Source: Pseudomonas sp. B21-048 (lineage in GTDB: Bacteria > Pseudomonadota > Gammaproteobacteria > Pseudomonadales > Pseudomonadaceae). Taken from it: a stretch of DNA of 64,000 nucleotides. Positions 53,297 to 62,658 of the stretch are shown piece by piece. The notes below the pieces were generated by a model that was not told the origin of the DNA, made no database searches, and saw only the letters and a program-made list of their open reading frames with translations. Numbering within the stretch: position 1 is the stretch's first letter; each line of letters begins with the position of its first letter. The position numbers and the translations under genes are program-made. The stretch is from contig NZ_CP087168.1 in NCBI RefSeq assembly GCF_024748615.1, positions 620,001 to 684,000 on the forward strand. The letters are read 5' to 3'.

Positions 53297-54655
53297 TTAA
53301 TGCTTTTCGCCAGCCAGCTTATGCTCGAGGTAGTGAATGTTCACGCCTCCTTTGCAGAAGCCAGCATCACGGACCAGGTCGCGGTGCAGCGGGATGTTGG
53401 TCTTGATCCCGTCGACAACGATTTCGTCCAGCGCATTGCGCATGCGCGCCATGGCTTCGTCACGGGTTGCGCCGTAGGTGATCAGCTTGCCGATCAGCGA
53501 ATCGTAGTTCGGCGGAACGGCATAGCCACTGTACAGGTGCGAATCGACGCGAACGCCGTTGCCGCCTGGCGCGTGGAAATGCTTGACCGTGCCTGGGCTA
53601 GGCATGAAGGTTTTCGGGTCTTCGGCGTTGATCCGGCATTCCAGCGCGTGACCGCGGATAACGACGTCATCCTGGGTGTACGACAACTTATTGCCAGCGG
53701 CGATGCTGAGCATCTCCTTGACGATGTCGATGCCGGTGACCATTTCCGAAACCGGGTGTTCTACCTGGACACGAGTGTTCATCTCGATGAAGTAGAAATG
53801 GCCGTTCTCGTACAGGAACTCGAAAGTGCCGGCGCCACGGTAGCCGATATCGATGCAAGCTCTGACGCAGCGGGCGAGAACTTCCTCGCGCGCATTCTCG
53901 TCGATGCCCGGTGCCGGTGCTTCTTCGAGAACCTTCTGGTGACGACGTTGCAGCGAGCAATCGCGGTCACCCAGATGGATGGCGTGCCCCTGTCCATCGG
54001 AAAGCACCTGAACTTCCACGTGACGTGGGTTGGTCAGGAATTTTTCCAGGTAGACCATCGGGTTGCCGAACGCTGCGCCCGCTTCGGAACGGGTCAGTTT
54101 CGCCGAGGCGATCAGGTCTTCTTCCTTGTGCACGACGCGCATGCCGCGACCACCGCCGCCGCCAGCGGCTTTGATGATCACCGGGTAACCGACTTCGCGA
54201 CCAATGCGCAGAGCGGTTTCTTCGTCTTCAGGCAGTGGGCCGTCGGAACCCGGAACGGTTGGGACGCCAGCGGCGATCATGGCGTGCTTGGCCGATACCT
54301 TATCGCCCATCAGGCGAATGGTTTCGGCTTTCGGGCCAATGAACGCGAAGCCGGAGTTCTCGACCTGTTCGGCAAAGTCGGCGTTTTCCGCAAGGAAGCC
54401 GTAGCCTGGGTGGATGGCAGTAGCGCCAGTCACTTCAGCAGCGGCGATGATGGCCGGAATGTGCAGGTAAGAGTGCGCGGCCGAGGCCGGGCCGATGCAG
54501 ACGGATTCGTCTGCCAGGCCCAGGTGCATCAGCTCTTTGTCGGCCTTGGAGTAAACGGCGACAGTCTTGATGCCCATCTCTTTGCAGGCACGCAGAATCC
54601 GCAGGGCAATCTCACCGCGGTTGGCGATCAGAACTTTTTCCAACTTCGCAGTCAT
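53297..54655 (-). CDS. accC: Acetyl-CoA carboxylase, biotin carboxylase subunit AccC
   Basis: A 452-residue ATP-grasp enzyme that carboxylates biotin on AccB, the committed step of fatty-acid synthesis. Features are [20 protein letters not shown] at the start, the glycine-rich ATP lid [14 protein letters not shown] near 162, and [18 protein letters not shown] near 290. The start is ATG 54655, with GGAGAAA 5-8 bases upstream. It follows accB by 17 bases. Confidence 0.96.
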   Translation of the reverse strand: MTAKLEKVLIANRGEIALRILRACKEMGIKTVAVYSKADKELMHLGLADESVCIGPASAAHSYLHIPAIIAAAEVTGATAIHPGYGFLAENADFAEQVENSGFAFIGPKAETIRLMGDKVSAKHAMIAAGVPTVPGSDGPLPEDEETALRIGREVGYPVIIKAAGGGGGRGMRVVHKEEDLIASAKLTRSEAGAAFGNPMVYLEKFLTNPRHVEVQVLSDGQGHAIHLGDRDCSLQRRHQKVLEEAPAPGIDENAREEVLARCVRACIDIGYRGAGTFEFLYENGHFYFIEMNTRVQVEHPVSEMVTGIDIVKEMLSIAAGNKLSYTQDDVVIRGHALECRINAEDPKTFMPSPGTVKHFHAPGGNGVRVDSHLYSGYAVPPNYDSLIGKLITYGATRDEAMARMRNALDEIVVDGIKTNIPLHRDLVRDAGFCKGGVNIHYLEHKLAGEKH

Positions 54656-54672
54656 CAAAGTTTCTCCGCGGT

Positions 54673-55134
54673 TCAAACGATGGTGAACAGCGGTTGGTCG
54701 TACTCAACCGGCTGGCCGTCTTCGACGAGGATGGATTCGATCACACCGCTGGCTTCAGCTTCGATGTGGTTCATCATCTTCATGGCTTCGACGATGCACA
54801 GAGTGTCGCCTTTCTTCACGGTCTGGCCGACTTCAACGAAGGACGGCGAGGACGGCGAAGATTTGCGATAGAAAGTGCCGACCATCGGCGAACGGGCAAC
54901 GTTGCCGTTCAGCACTGGCGCAGCCGGAGCTGCAGGAGCAGCGGCGGCAACCGGAGCAGCAGCGACAGGCGCCGGCGCCGGAGCATGCATAGGAGCGGGA
55001 GCGTAGTACTGCTGAGCCGGCGTCTTGCTGTGACGGCTGATGCGTACGGACTCTTCGCCTTCCTTGATCTCGAGCTCGTCGATACCGGACTCTTCCAGCA
55101 ATTCGATCAGTTTCTTAACTTTACGGATATCCAT
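54673..55134 (-). CDS. accB: Biotin carboxyl carrier protein AccB
   Basis: A 153-residue carrier subunit. The N-terminal helical part ([21 protein letters not shown]) is followed by a long Ala/Pro-rich linker (about 38-75) and the biotinyl domain with the modified lysine in EAMKM (about K119). It is the first gene of accBC, 48 bases after aroQ in the same direction, as in other pseudomonads. Confidence 0.96.
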   Translation of the reverse strand: MDIRKVKKLIELLEESGIDELEIKEGEESVRISRHSKTPAQQYYAPAPMHAPAPAPVAAAPVAAAAPAAPAAPVLNGNVARSPMVGTFYRKSSPSSPSFVEVGQTVKKGDTLCIVEAMKMMNHIEAEASGVIESILVEDGQPVEYDQPLFTIV

Positions 55135-55182
55135 GAATCATCAACTCCCAAGGGTCGGTCAGGGGCGTTTAACGCTTGTTGT

Positions 55183-55635
55183 TCAAGTCGTTGCCTGTCT
55201 TTCAAGCTGCTCTAGTGCGGCCTCCAGGGCCAGTCGATAACCGCTGGCGCCAAGGCCGCAGATCACTCCCACCGCAACGTCGGAGAAGTAAGAGTGATGG
55301 CGGAAAGGTTCGCGTTTGTGCACGTTAGACAAATGCACTTCGATGAATGGGATGCTCACGGCCAGCAGCGCGTCACGTAATGCGACACTTGTATGTGTAA
55401 AAGCTGCTGGATTGATCAGAATGAAGTCCACACCTTCGCCGCGAGCAGCGTGGATGCGATCGATCAATTCGTACTCGGCGTTGCTTTGCAGGTAGAGCAA
55501 ATGGTGGCCGGCATTGCGCGCCCGCTGTTCCAGATCCTGATTGATCTGCGCCAGCGTCGTTGCACCGTAGACGCCCGGTTCCCGGGTGCCGAGCAGGTTC
55601 AGGTTGGGGCCATGTAAAACCAATAGGGTCGCCAT
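55183..55635 (-). CDS. aroQ: Type II 3-dehydroquinate dehydratase AroQ
   Basis: A shikimate-pathway enzyme of 150 residues. It has [16 protein letters not shown] at the start (with the lid tyrosine in PGVYG), [17 protein letters not shown] near 76 and [20 protein letters not shown] near 100, all typical of the type II dodecamer. The start is ATG 55635 (MATLLVLHG). It leads the aroQ-accB-accC order. Confidence 0.96.
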   Translation of the reverse strand: MATLLVLHGPNLNLLGTREPGVYGATTLAQINQDLEQRARNAGHHLLYLQSNAEYELIDRIHAARGEGVDFILINPAAFTHTSVALRDALLAVSIPFIEVHLSNVHKREPFRHHSYFSDVAVGVICGLGASGYRLALEAALEQLERQATT

Positions 55636-55767
55636 CTGCTGCTCCTTTGTCATCTGTGTGCAATTGTCAGAACTCGGTGACTATGCCGCAAAGTCTTTGT
55701 GACTGTCCAGTTCTAGGCAATAGCCAGCACGATGGCCGATGTTTACGCGAAATATGTGACCGGGTGA

Positions 55768-57507
55768 TTAAATCCGGTCATTTGCTTTCGCAACACGTTC
55801 GGCGAAGTTTTTCGCGTTGATCTCGCCGATCACCCGTACATCGCTACGTTCGACGCCATCCTTGCCAAAAAACATCAGTGCCGGAGGGCCGAACAGCGTG
55901 TAGCGGTCGAGCAGGGCGCGTTGTTCGGCGTTGCTGGCGGTGATATCGAAACGGACCAATCGATAGCCTCTGAGGCTTTCAACAACATTGGCATCGTTGA
56001 GGACTTCGTGTTCGATGACTTTGCAACTGATGCACCAGTCGGCGTACCAGTCGAGCAGCAGTGGCGTACCGGAGGATTTGGCTTCGGCGAGGACGCGGTC
56101 CAGTTCGGCTGGAGTGGTAATGGTTTGCCAGTTGCCGGCGATTTGCGGTTGACCGTTGCCGGCGACAATGCGCGATTGGCCAATGGGATTGAGCGGATCG
56201 GTCTGGCCACTGAACGCGCCGTACCAACAGGCCAGGGCATAAAACAGCAGGAGCATCCCGAGCAATTGCCCCAGGCGTTTTCTCGGCGGTTTATAAACGA
56301 ATTCCAGTGCTCCCATGAACAACCCGACACCACCGGCGAGCAAGCCGATCAACAGCAAGGTGATCTGGCCCGGCAATACCCGGCTGAGCAAAGCGATCGC
56401 CAGCCCTAGCAACAGCACCCCAATCGCGTTTTTCACGTAGATCAGCCACGGTCCGCTTTTCGGCAGCCAGGCCGCGCCGCCGGTCGCCACCAGCAACAGC
56501 GGCGCACCCATGCCCAAGCCGAGCATGAACAATTTCAATCCGCCGCCCAGAGCATCGCCGCTGGCGCTGATGTACAGCAGCGCGCCAGCCAGTGGTGCCG
56601 AGACACATGGCGAAACCAGCAGGCTCGACACCACGCCCAGCACCGCCGCGCCCCACAGTGAGCCGCCTTCGGTACGCCCGGCAATCCGGTCCAGGCGGCT
56701 GCTGATGGCGTAGGGCAGTTTCAGTTCGAAGACGCCAAACATGGCCAGGGCAAACACTGCGAAAAACATCGCGAACGGCACCAGCACCCAGGCCGACTGC
56801 AAGCGTGCCTGAAGATTGAGCTGTGCGCCGAACATTCCCATCAACGCCCCGAGCAACGCGAAACAAAGAGCCATCGGCAGTACGTAGGCCAGCGACAGAT
56901 TAAAGCCGCGTAAACCACCGACCTGCCCGCGCAGGACCACCCCGGAGAGGATCGGCAGCATCGGCAGTACGCAGGGGGTGAAGGTCAGGCCAACACCTGC
57001 AAGGAAAAACAGCGCCAGTTCGCGCCAGTTCCAGGCAGTGGTCGCGGCGCCGCTGCCCTCAATGCTCAGGCGTTCGGTTTCGGGCGGGTAACACAGGCCT
57101 TTGTCGGCACAGCCCTGATAGGTCACGACCAGCGTAAAGGCGCGGGAATCGGTGCGCGGCAGGTCTATATCGAGAATGCCGTGGTAAACCTCGACATCGC
57201 CGAAGAACTCATCGTGCTTTTGTTCGCCCTTGGGCAGTTGCGCTGTACCGAGGCTAATGTCAGCCGGTTCGGCGCGAAACTGGAAGCGATGGCGGTAGAG
57301 GTAGTAACCCTCGGTGGCGACGAAGCGCAGCTTGATCGATTGCGGCGTGCTTTCTACCAGGCTCAACTTAAAGGCTTCGCGCACCGGCAGGAAGTCGGCG
57401 CTGTTGTTGATCGAACCCAGTGTGGAACTGGGCCGACTGTCCAGCAACCCGGCGGCAGAGGCCGGCAGGGCGAGCACTAAAAACAGCAGGCAGAGCAAAC
57501 GGCGCAT
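55768..57507 (-). CDS. dsbD: Thiol:disulfide interchange protein DsbD (DipZ)
   Basis: A 579-residue membrane electron carrier that passes reducing power from cytoplasmic thioredoxin to periplasmic DsbC-type proteins. Order: signal peptide (1-19), DsbD-alpha domain with the CADKGLC cysteine pair (about 122-128), eight-helix beta domain with cysteines in TPCVLP and VSPCVSAPL, and a C-terminal thioredoxin-like domain with WCISCK (about 480). The start is ATG 57507 (MRRLLCLLF); the 53-residue upstream extension crosses a REP and is not coding. Confidence 0.94.
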   Translation of the reverse strand: MRRLLCLLFLVLALPASAAGLLDSRPSSTLGSINNSADFLPVREAFKLSLVESTPQSIKLRFVATEGYYLYRHRFQFRAEPADISLGTAQLPKGEQKHDEFFGDVEVYHGILDIDLPRTDSRAFTLVVTYQGCADKGLCYPPETERLSIEGSGAATTAWNWRELALFFLAGVGLTFTPCVLPMLPILSGVVLRGQVGGLRGFNLSLAYVLPMALCFALLGALMGMFGAQLNLQARLQSAWVLVPFAMFFAVFALAMFGVFELKLPYAISSRLDRIAGRTEGGSLWGAAVLGVVSSLLVSPCVSAPLAGALLYISASGDALGGGLKLFMLGLGMGAPLLLVATGGAAWLPKSGPWLIYVKNAIGVLLLGLAIALLSRVLPGQITLLLIGLLAGGVGLFMGALEFVYKPPRKRLGQLLGMLLLFYALACWYGAFSGQTDPLNPIGQSRIVAGNGQPQIAGNWQTITTPAELDRVLAEAKSSGTPLLLDWYADWCISCKVIEHEVLNDANVVESLRGYRLVRFDITASNAEQRALLDRYTLFGPPALMFFGKDGVERSDVRVIGEINAKNFAERVAKANDRI

Positions 57508-57594
57508 GACAATCTCGCGTATCGAAAGTGTGGGCATGATAGCGGACAGCGGCGGGGTGTGCAGGGCGGGGCATTTTGTGGTGGTTGTTCTGAC

Positions 57595-57620
57595 GCCATC
57601 GCGGGCTTGCCCGCGATGGC
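57595..57620. repeat. REP hairpin
   Basis: gccatcgcgggcttgcccgcgatggc is a perfect REP palindrome, 88 bases upstream of dsbD and directly beside the degraded ctpL-end copy. Confidence 0.85.
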
Positions 57621-57627
57621 GGTTTGT

Positions 57628-57700
57628 CAGACGCGGAAGGCCTGAACGGCGGTATGCACCGTCCACCCAGCACCAATAACTCTCCCCTTGCTCACGTCCC
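57628..57700 (-). pseudogene. Degraded duplicate of the ctpL 3' end
   Basis: This stretch aligns with 58668-58740, the last 24 codons of ctpL, with most bases identical (for example aggcctgaacggc and gtccacccagcacca shared), but it has a one-base deletion and a further small deletion that break the frame. It shows that the 1 kb between the copies was inserted at the 3' end of ctpL, leaving this displaced remnant next to dsbD. Confidence 0.75.
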
Positions 57701-57714
57701 TTGCAGTGTTGAGC

Positions 57715-58179
57715 TTACTTAGTTGATTGATCGCTGGAGTGGTTGCACAAGTTGATTGTTACAGGGGTGTAATGGGGGCTGTTGGTATGCCGAAACAGCG
57801 TGCTGCTGTGATACTCGTAGACTTCCTGGTTGGTCGCTACATTGATGACCGAGCCTTGGACATTGACCTTTATGGCTGGATCTCGGGTGACGAGAAACGG
57901 ACCGGCAGTCTTGAGTTCAGACGCTATTTGTTCGTCGGATGTCAGTTCGCGATAGACATAGTATCGATAGCTGAAGGGCACTGTTGCTCCGCCTCGATCA
58001 TCCTTGACACCGTAGATGAAGCCATTTTCACCAAGGGGTAGTTTGAGTACTACATCGGTCAACACCGGGGTGCTGGAAGACATAAGCCATGTCCAGCCGA
58101 TGTAAACCAGGCATACCGCCAGCAGGCAAGAGGTGACGATTGTGTATGCGGTTTTTTTAGTAGTTCCTGAACCGGGCAT
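57715..58179 (-). CDS. Putative membrane-anchored partner of the toxin-44 protein
   Basis: A 154-residue protein with one TM helix near the N-terminus (about 14-32, TIVTSCLLAVCLVYIGWTW) and a beta-rich part outside it. I do not recognise a family. The start is ATG 58179, with GGAG 7 bases upstream; that site lies inside the toxin gene, whose end it overlaps by 23 bases. The overlap and order (toxin first) are usual for toxin-immunity pairs, so an immunity role is a reasonable inference. Its base composition is slightly lower in GC than its neighbours. Confidence 0.6.
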   Translation of the reverse strand: MPGSGTTKKTAYTIVTSCLLAVCLVYIGWTWLMSSSTPVLTDVVLKLPLGENGFIYGVKDDRGGATVPFSYRYYVYRELTSDEQIASELKTAGPFLVTRDPAIKVNVQGSVINVATNQEVYEYHSSTLFRHTNSPHYTPVTINLCNHSSDQSTK

Positions 58180-58495
58180 ACCTGACTCCTTTTTTGATCC
58201 ATTCCTGATCCGCAGGATCATCGCCAAAAGGAGCCTCGCTCCACCAGCTTCCAAATTCTACTTTTGTCGTTTTTGCCTGTGTCTGGGCAACACCGGCGGC
58301 ACGTAACAGGACACTTTCGGAAAATCCCGCAGCAATCCCGGCCGCGCCGTAATTGAAATTACCGAAAGCCTCATAGTCAGGAGACAGTTTTTTGTAATCC
58401 CAAGGGCCGCGATTTCTGACCTGGGTATAGAACCAGGAGTAAATGAATGCGGATCCCTCTTTCAAAACTTTTTTCTTATGGAAGGCAACTGCCAT
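58157..58495 (-). CDS. Toxin-44-like protein (polymorphic toxin domain without delivery module)
   Basis: A 112-residue protein whose core FYTQVRNRGPWDYK followed by FGNFNYGAAGIAAG matches the Ntox44 (bacterial toxin 44) domain as I know it, a predicted nuclease domain usually at the C-terminus of long secreted polymorphic toxins. Here it is free-standing. The start chosen is ATG 58495, with GGAGGA 5 bases upstream; a GTG at 58540 with AGGAG is a real alternative that would couple it to a 26-codon peptide. It is in a cassette inserted behind ctpL. Confidence 0.65.
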   Translation of the reverse strand: MAVAFHKKKVLKEGSAFIYSWFYTQVRNRGPWDYKKLSPDYEAFGNFNYGAAGIAAGFSESVLLRAAGVAQTQAKTTKVEFGSWWSEAPFGDDPADQEWIKKGVRYARFRNY

Positions 58496-58536
58496 GTTTT
58501 CCTCCACAGATACGCCAAGGGGCGAAGGCGGAACTA

Positions 58537-58617
58537 TCACGGAGCACTCCTGTTGCGCGCACGATTAATTGAAGCGCGAAACCCTAGCATCAAAACGGCG
58601 ACTAAAAACCATCGCAT
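58537..58617 (-). CDS. Possible 26-residue membrane peptide
   Basis: MRWFLVAVLMLGF followed by a basic tail (RASINRARNRSAP) looks like a single short TM helix. Its TGA overlaps the alternative GTG start of the toxin-44 gene in a GTGA arrangement, with AGGAG ahead of that GTG. No good ribosome-binding site precedes the peptide itself. It could be a leader peptide, the remnant of a delivery domain, or chance. Confidence 0.25.
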   Translation of the reverse strand: MRWFLVAVLMLGFRASINRARNRSAP

Positions 58618-58666
58618 GGCTAAATAAGAGTTTTCATACAACAACTTAGGTGGCGCTCGGTAGCTC

Positions 58667-60613
58667 TTAGACGCGAAAGGCCTGAACGGCCGTATGCAAC
58701 CGTCCACCCAGCACCAACAAGTTCTCCCCTTGTTCACGCCCCTCGCCGATGCGTAGCAAGTTATCCCCACCCAATTGGTGAATCCGTTCACTGTGATCGC
58801 GGATTTCGCTGACAGCGCCGCTCTGCTGGGCGGTGACATCGGCGATGCGCACGGCGGTGTCGGAAATGGTCTGGATCGCCCCGACGATTTTATCCAGCGC
58901 ACCGTCGGCCGCCTGAGCCTGATTGGCCGTGGCTTCGGCATGTTCGACCTGAGCACGCATGCCTTCGACCGATTGCCGCGCGGCGGTTTGCAGGCCGGCG
59001 ATCAGCGTCTGGATCTCGGCCGTGGCCCCGGCGGTGCGTTGCGCCAGTGAGCGAACCTCTTCGGCGACTACTGCAAACCCTCGGCCCATTTCTCCGGCGC
59101 GGGCCGCTTCGATGGCGGCGTTCAGGGCCAGCAGGTTGGTCTGGTCGGCAATCGAGCGGATCACCGTCAGTACGCCGCCGATGGTCGCCGACTCTTCGGC
59201 CAGATGTTCGATCATCTGTGCATTGCCTTGCACTTCACCCACCAGCGCATGCAGCCCGGTGAGGCTCAGGCCGATCACTTTCTGACCGTGTTCCACCGCA
59301 AGCCCTGCATGACGACTGGCATCGGCAGCCTGGCTGGCGTCACCGGCGACTTGCTGAATCGTCGCCTCAAGTTCACCGAGAGAATCGCGGATCAACGCGG
59401 TGTCGCCAACCTGATGCTCGGCGCCGCTGTGCAGGTCATTGCTCAATTCGGCCAACGTTCGGCTGCTGCCGGCGACTTGCTCGGCGTTGAGGCGAATGGT
59501 GCCTACCAGGTCGACCAGATAGGCGCGCAGGCGATTGAGCGAGGCTTGAATGTCATGCAGCTCGCGGTTGGTCGCGCCCAGTTGAATGTCGCGGCTGAAG
59601 TCACCTTCGGCCCAGGTCGACAACGCCGGGGCGAGGTTGGTCAGGGTTCGGGCCAGGCGTCGCTGCAAGGTATCGATGAGCAAGGCGATCAACAGGATCA
59701 GCCCGATCATCACCCCCTGCATCAGCCGCACTTCGCTCTGGATCTGCCCGTGCTGGGCGCGCACCACCGGTTCCAGCCCGGCGATGGACTGCTGCACGGC
59801 GGCGATTTGCAAATGTGTCGCGGTGCTGAGGTCGGCGCGTTTCTGGATCTGTTCGCGAGTGCGCGTCAGTTCAGCCGGGTAGCGGGTGAGCAGGCTGTTG
59901 AGTTCACGCTTGAGGCCGACACCGGCATCTTCGGCAACAGTTTTCCCGGTGTTCTCCAGTCCCATCATTACGGCGAAGTCATCGGTGTTCGATTCACTGC
60001 TGCTGGTCACGCCGAGTAGCGGCAAGGCGTTCAGTTGTTTGGCCTGTGTGCGGATATTGCTGACTTCGCGCTCGACATCGGCGGCCAGTTCGCTACGACC
60101 ACTGCTGACCAGTTTTCCCCGAGCCAGCGACAGTTTGCCCAAGTGTTGGGAGGCAACGAGCAAGGGCGTCAGGTACGCCGCGTTGCCGCTGGCGTATTGG
60201 CTGAGCTGATCGAGGCTGGCGCCGAGTTCGCGTTCGGCTTGCAGCAGCAGCGCCTGCGGGTCGCCAGCGAGTTTCCCGGCAGCCAACAGGTCGGTTTTGC
60301 TGAATTCAGCCAGGTTCGACAGGCTGGGGCGCAAGGTCTCGGCCAATGCCGGTGGCAACTCACCGAGGTCCTTTTGCAAGGCGTCGAGGGCCTGGCTGGC
60401 GCTGCTCAGGCGCAGGGCATTGCCGCTGGCCAGGTAATCCTCGACGTTGCGCGCCACTTCATTTTGGAACTGCTGAGACAGGCCCAAGTAACGCTCCATC
60501 AACAGATAGGGGCGTTCCAGGGCTTTTTGCGACCACCAGAGCGTGGCGCCAAGGGCCACGCACACGGCGACCAAAAGGAGGGTATTGAGATTGGTCAACA
60601 GCTTCAGGCGCAT
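58667..60613 (-). CDS. ctpL: Methyl-accepting chemotaxis protein CtpL
   Basis: A 648-residue chemoreceptor: TM1 (about 8-28), a helical periplasmic sensor to about 300, TM2 (about 302-320), HAMP, and the cytoplasmic signalling hairpin with tip [28 protein letters not shown]. Position between dsbD and gcbA matches PAO1 PA4844 (CtpL, phosphate-starvation taxis). The start is ATG 60613. It ends TAVQAFRV, and a decayed copy of that end is found 1 kb downstream, at 57628-57700. Confidence 0.88.
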   Translation of the reverse strand: MRLKLLTNLNTLLLVAVCVALGATLWWSQKALERPYLLMERYLGLSQQFQNEVARNVEDYLASGNALRLSSASQALDALQKDLGELPPALAETLRPSLSNLAEFSKTDLLAAGKLAGDPQALLLQAERELGASLDQLSQYASGNAAYLTPLLVASQHLGKLSLARGKLVSSGRSELAADVEREVSNIRTQAKQLNALPLLGVTSSSESNTDDFAVMMGLENTGKTVAEDAGVGLKRELNSLLTRYPAELTRTREQIQKRADLSTATHLQIAAVQQSIAGLEPVVRAQHGQIQSEVRLMQGVMIGLILLIALLIDTLQRRLARTLTNLAPALSTWAEGDFSRDIQLGATNRELHDIQASLNRLRAYLVDLVGTIRLNAEQVAGSSRTLAELSNDLHSGAEHQVGDTALIRDSLGELEATIQQVAGDASQAADASRHAGLAVEHGQKVIGLSLTGLHALVGEVQGNAQMIEHLAEESATIGGVLTVIRSIADQTNLLALNAAIEAARAGEMGRGFAVVAEEVRSLAQRTAGATAEIQTLIAGLQTAARQSVEGMRAQVEHAEATANQAQAADGALDKIVGAIQTISDTAVRIADVTAQQSGAVSEIRDHSERIHQLGGDNLLRIGEGREQGENLLVLGGRLHTAVQAFRV

Positions 60614-60663
60614 CAGATCTACCAACGGCAGAATGGTAAGTGCCTGAACTTATTGCGTTTCTG

Positions 60664-62334
60664 TTACAGAGTTATGACCGAATCGGTCGATTCCGATGAA
60701 AAAGTGGCACTTTGCTTTGACTCCAGCGCGGCTTGTACGCGGTTACGTCCGGCATTCTTGGCACGGTACAGCGCTTCGTCAGCCTGGCTCGCCATCATCA
60801 GGCTGTCGGAGTCTTCGTGCAGTTCGACGACGCCGGCGCTAAAGGTGCACCAGAGGTCCTGAGGCTGAGCCGGGTAGTGAATTTCGGCAAAGCGCTGACG
60901 GATTTCATTGAGCACCTTGTAGGCTGATTCGATATCAGTGTCCGGCATGACGATGGCGAACTCTTCACCGCCATAACGGCCGATGAAATCGGTCTTGCGC
61001 AACCGTTGCTTGAGGAACAGCGCCAGGCTCTTGATCACCCGGTCGCCCATGGGATGGCCGTGGCTATCGTTGACCCGTTTGAAGTGGTCGATATCGAGCA
61101 TCGCAAAGCTCAGCGGCTTGCTTTCGCGACGGGCGCGGAATGAACAGTCTTCGAGCAATTGCAGAATGTGGGTGTGGTTATACAAACCGGTCAGGCTGTC
61201 ACGCACCATCCGCGCCTTCAGATTGCGCGCCCGCGCCGCGCGGTTGCGTACGGTGGTGATCAGGTGCCGTGGTTTGATCGGCTTGGTCAGGAAGTCGTCG
61301 CCGCCCTCGCTCATGGCGTCGAGCTGCTTGTCCAGGTCGTCTTCGGCCGACAGATAAATGATCGGCACGCTGACATAGCGGTCGTTATGCCGGATCACTT
61401 TGGCCAGTTCAGTACCGGTGCAGGCCGGCATGTACATGTCGAGGATGATCAGGTCCGGCTGGAAATCCGCCAGTTCGGCCATGGCCTGGATCGGTTCGAT
61501 CAAGGTTCGCGTGACGATCCCGGCGCTGTTGAGCAGGCGTTCGGTGTGCAAGGCCTGGGCGCGGGAGTCGTCGATGATCAGCACTTTATAAGGTTCGTAC
61601 TGGGCGACGCAGGTCAGGACTTCGATCTTTTCCAGCAGGCTTGAAGCTTCGAGAGTGCCGGTGAGGAATTCCTGGCCACCGGCGCGCACGGCGGCGAGGC
61701 GCGTCGGGGTATCGGTCTCGTGCAAGCTGAAAAACAGCAGCGGCAAAGGCTGGTCGAGGCCCTCCTGGGCTTCGGCCGCCAGTTTCAGACCGATGCCGGT
61801 GCCACTGAAATCGACGTCCATGACAATCGCCGCCGGCAAACGCTCGACCATCGAGGAGCGGAATGCGGCGACACTGTCGAGGGATTGAGCGCTGAGCCCG
61901 AAGAATTCAAGTTGTTTGGCCAGCCGCTCGGCCCGGTCATGATCCTGCAGCATCACGTAGATCGGCTTGCGCAGCGGCGGCAGAAAGGTTTGCTCGAGCT
62001 GATCACCATGACGCAGGCCGGTGCGGGACAGACGCTGCATCAGGCGATTGAGGTCGGTGATCAGTCCGCTGCTCAGACGTCCGCGGTTGGCGTCCACCGC
62101 TTCCAGCGACTGGCCGATGTGGCGCGCCAGTTGGGTGTGTTCCGGTTGTTCGAAACGTTCGGCAAAGCGCAGCAGGCGCAGATTGGCCTCACTCAGCTCC
62201 GACAGGTCGGTGGTGGACCATTCGTTGCGTTGCAGGCGTTGCCATATCTCAAGAATCTGACGTGCCTGATGAATTACCCGCTGGGCAAAGTGGTGCTTGA
62301 GGCGCTCACGGCTGGGGTCTTCTGGCTCGGTCAT
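60664..62334 (-). CDS. gcbA: Diguanylate cyclase response regulator GcbA
   Basis: A 556-residue soluble protein: an N-terminal helical (Hpt-like) region (about 1-115), a degenerate receiver (about 123-240), a second receiver with phospho-acceptor aspartate in LIILDMYMP (about 297), and a GGDEF domain with active-site GGEEF. The inhibitory I-site RxxD (RKTD) lies five residues before GGEEF, so product feedback is expected. It makes c-di-GMP and promotes surface attachment in P. fluorescens. It is 50 bases from ctpL and may be co-transcribed with it. Confidence 0.9.
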   Translation of the reverse strand: MTEPEDPSRERLKHHFAQRVIHQARQILEIWQRLQRNEWSTTDLSELSEANLRLLRFAERFEQPEHTQLARHIGQSLEAVDANRGRLSSGLITDLNRLMQRLSRTGLRHGDQLEQTFLPPLRKPIYVMLQDHDRAERLAKQLEFFGLSAQSLDSVAAFRSSMVERLPAAIVMDVDFSGTGIGLKLAAEAQEGLDQPLPLLFFSLHETDTPTRLAAVRAGGQEFLTGTLEASSLLEKIEVLTCVAQYEPYKVLIIDDSRAQALHTERLLNSAGIVTRTLIEPIQAMAELADFQPDLIILDMYMPACTGTELAKVIRHNDRYVSVPIIYLSAEDDLDKQLDAMSEGGDDFLTKPIKPRHLITTVRNRAARARNLKARMVRDSLTGLYNHTHILQLLEDCSFRARRESKPLSFAMLDIDHFKRVNDSHGHPMGDRVIKSLALFLKQRLRKTDFIGRYGGEEFAIVMPDTDIESAYKVLNEIRQRFAEIHYPAQPQDLWCTFSAGVVELHEDSDSLMMASQADEALYRAKNAGRNRVQAALESKQSATFSSESTDSVITL

Positions 62335-62658
62335 ATCCTGACTACTAGTTAGGGTGCATGCTGAGATCGACTGGTGGCTCTATGCTAGCACCTCTTTTCG
62401 ATCGCATGAGTGTCGTATGTTAATAATCTGCAAAGCGACTTCATTCAGTTTCTGACTAGATGGTCTGAATGGACTTGTCTGAAATCTGAATATGCCCGTG
62501 CATTGGGTCCTTCAGGATTTTTCCTCTTGGGTTTTACGTAACGTCCTTACGACCAGCGAGTTTTGTCTGTCAGGGATTTCTGATTTTTTGCGGACTTGAT
62601 TCGGACGGGTTTTCGGCTGGTAGGGTTCAGGGATTCCCTTAGATGCCACCCACAAATC
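62335..62658. other. Divergent intergenic region, gcbA / DUF2515-like gene
   Basis: About 320 bases, relatively AT-rich, holding the promoters for gcbA (leftward) and the next gene (rightward). No repeat, RNA or regulator site could be named with confidence. Confidence 0.4.

Noticed and set aside
53300..54871. 523-codon plus-strand reading frame over accC/accB
   Set aside because: Shadow of accC; low-complexity Val/Gly/Asp composition and no recognisable domain.
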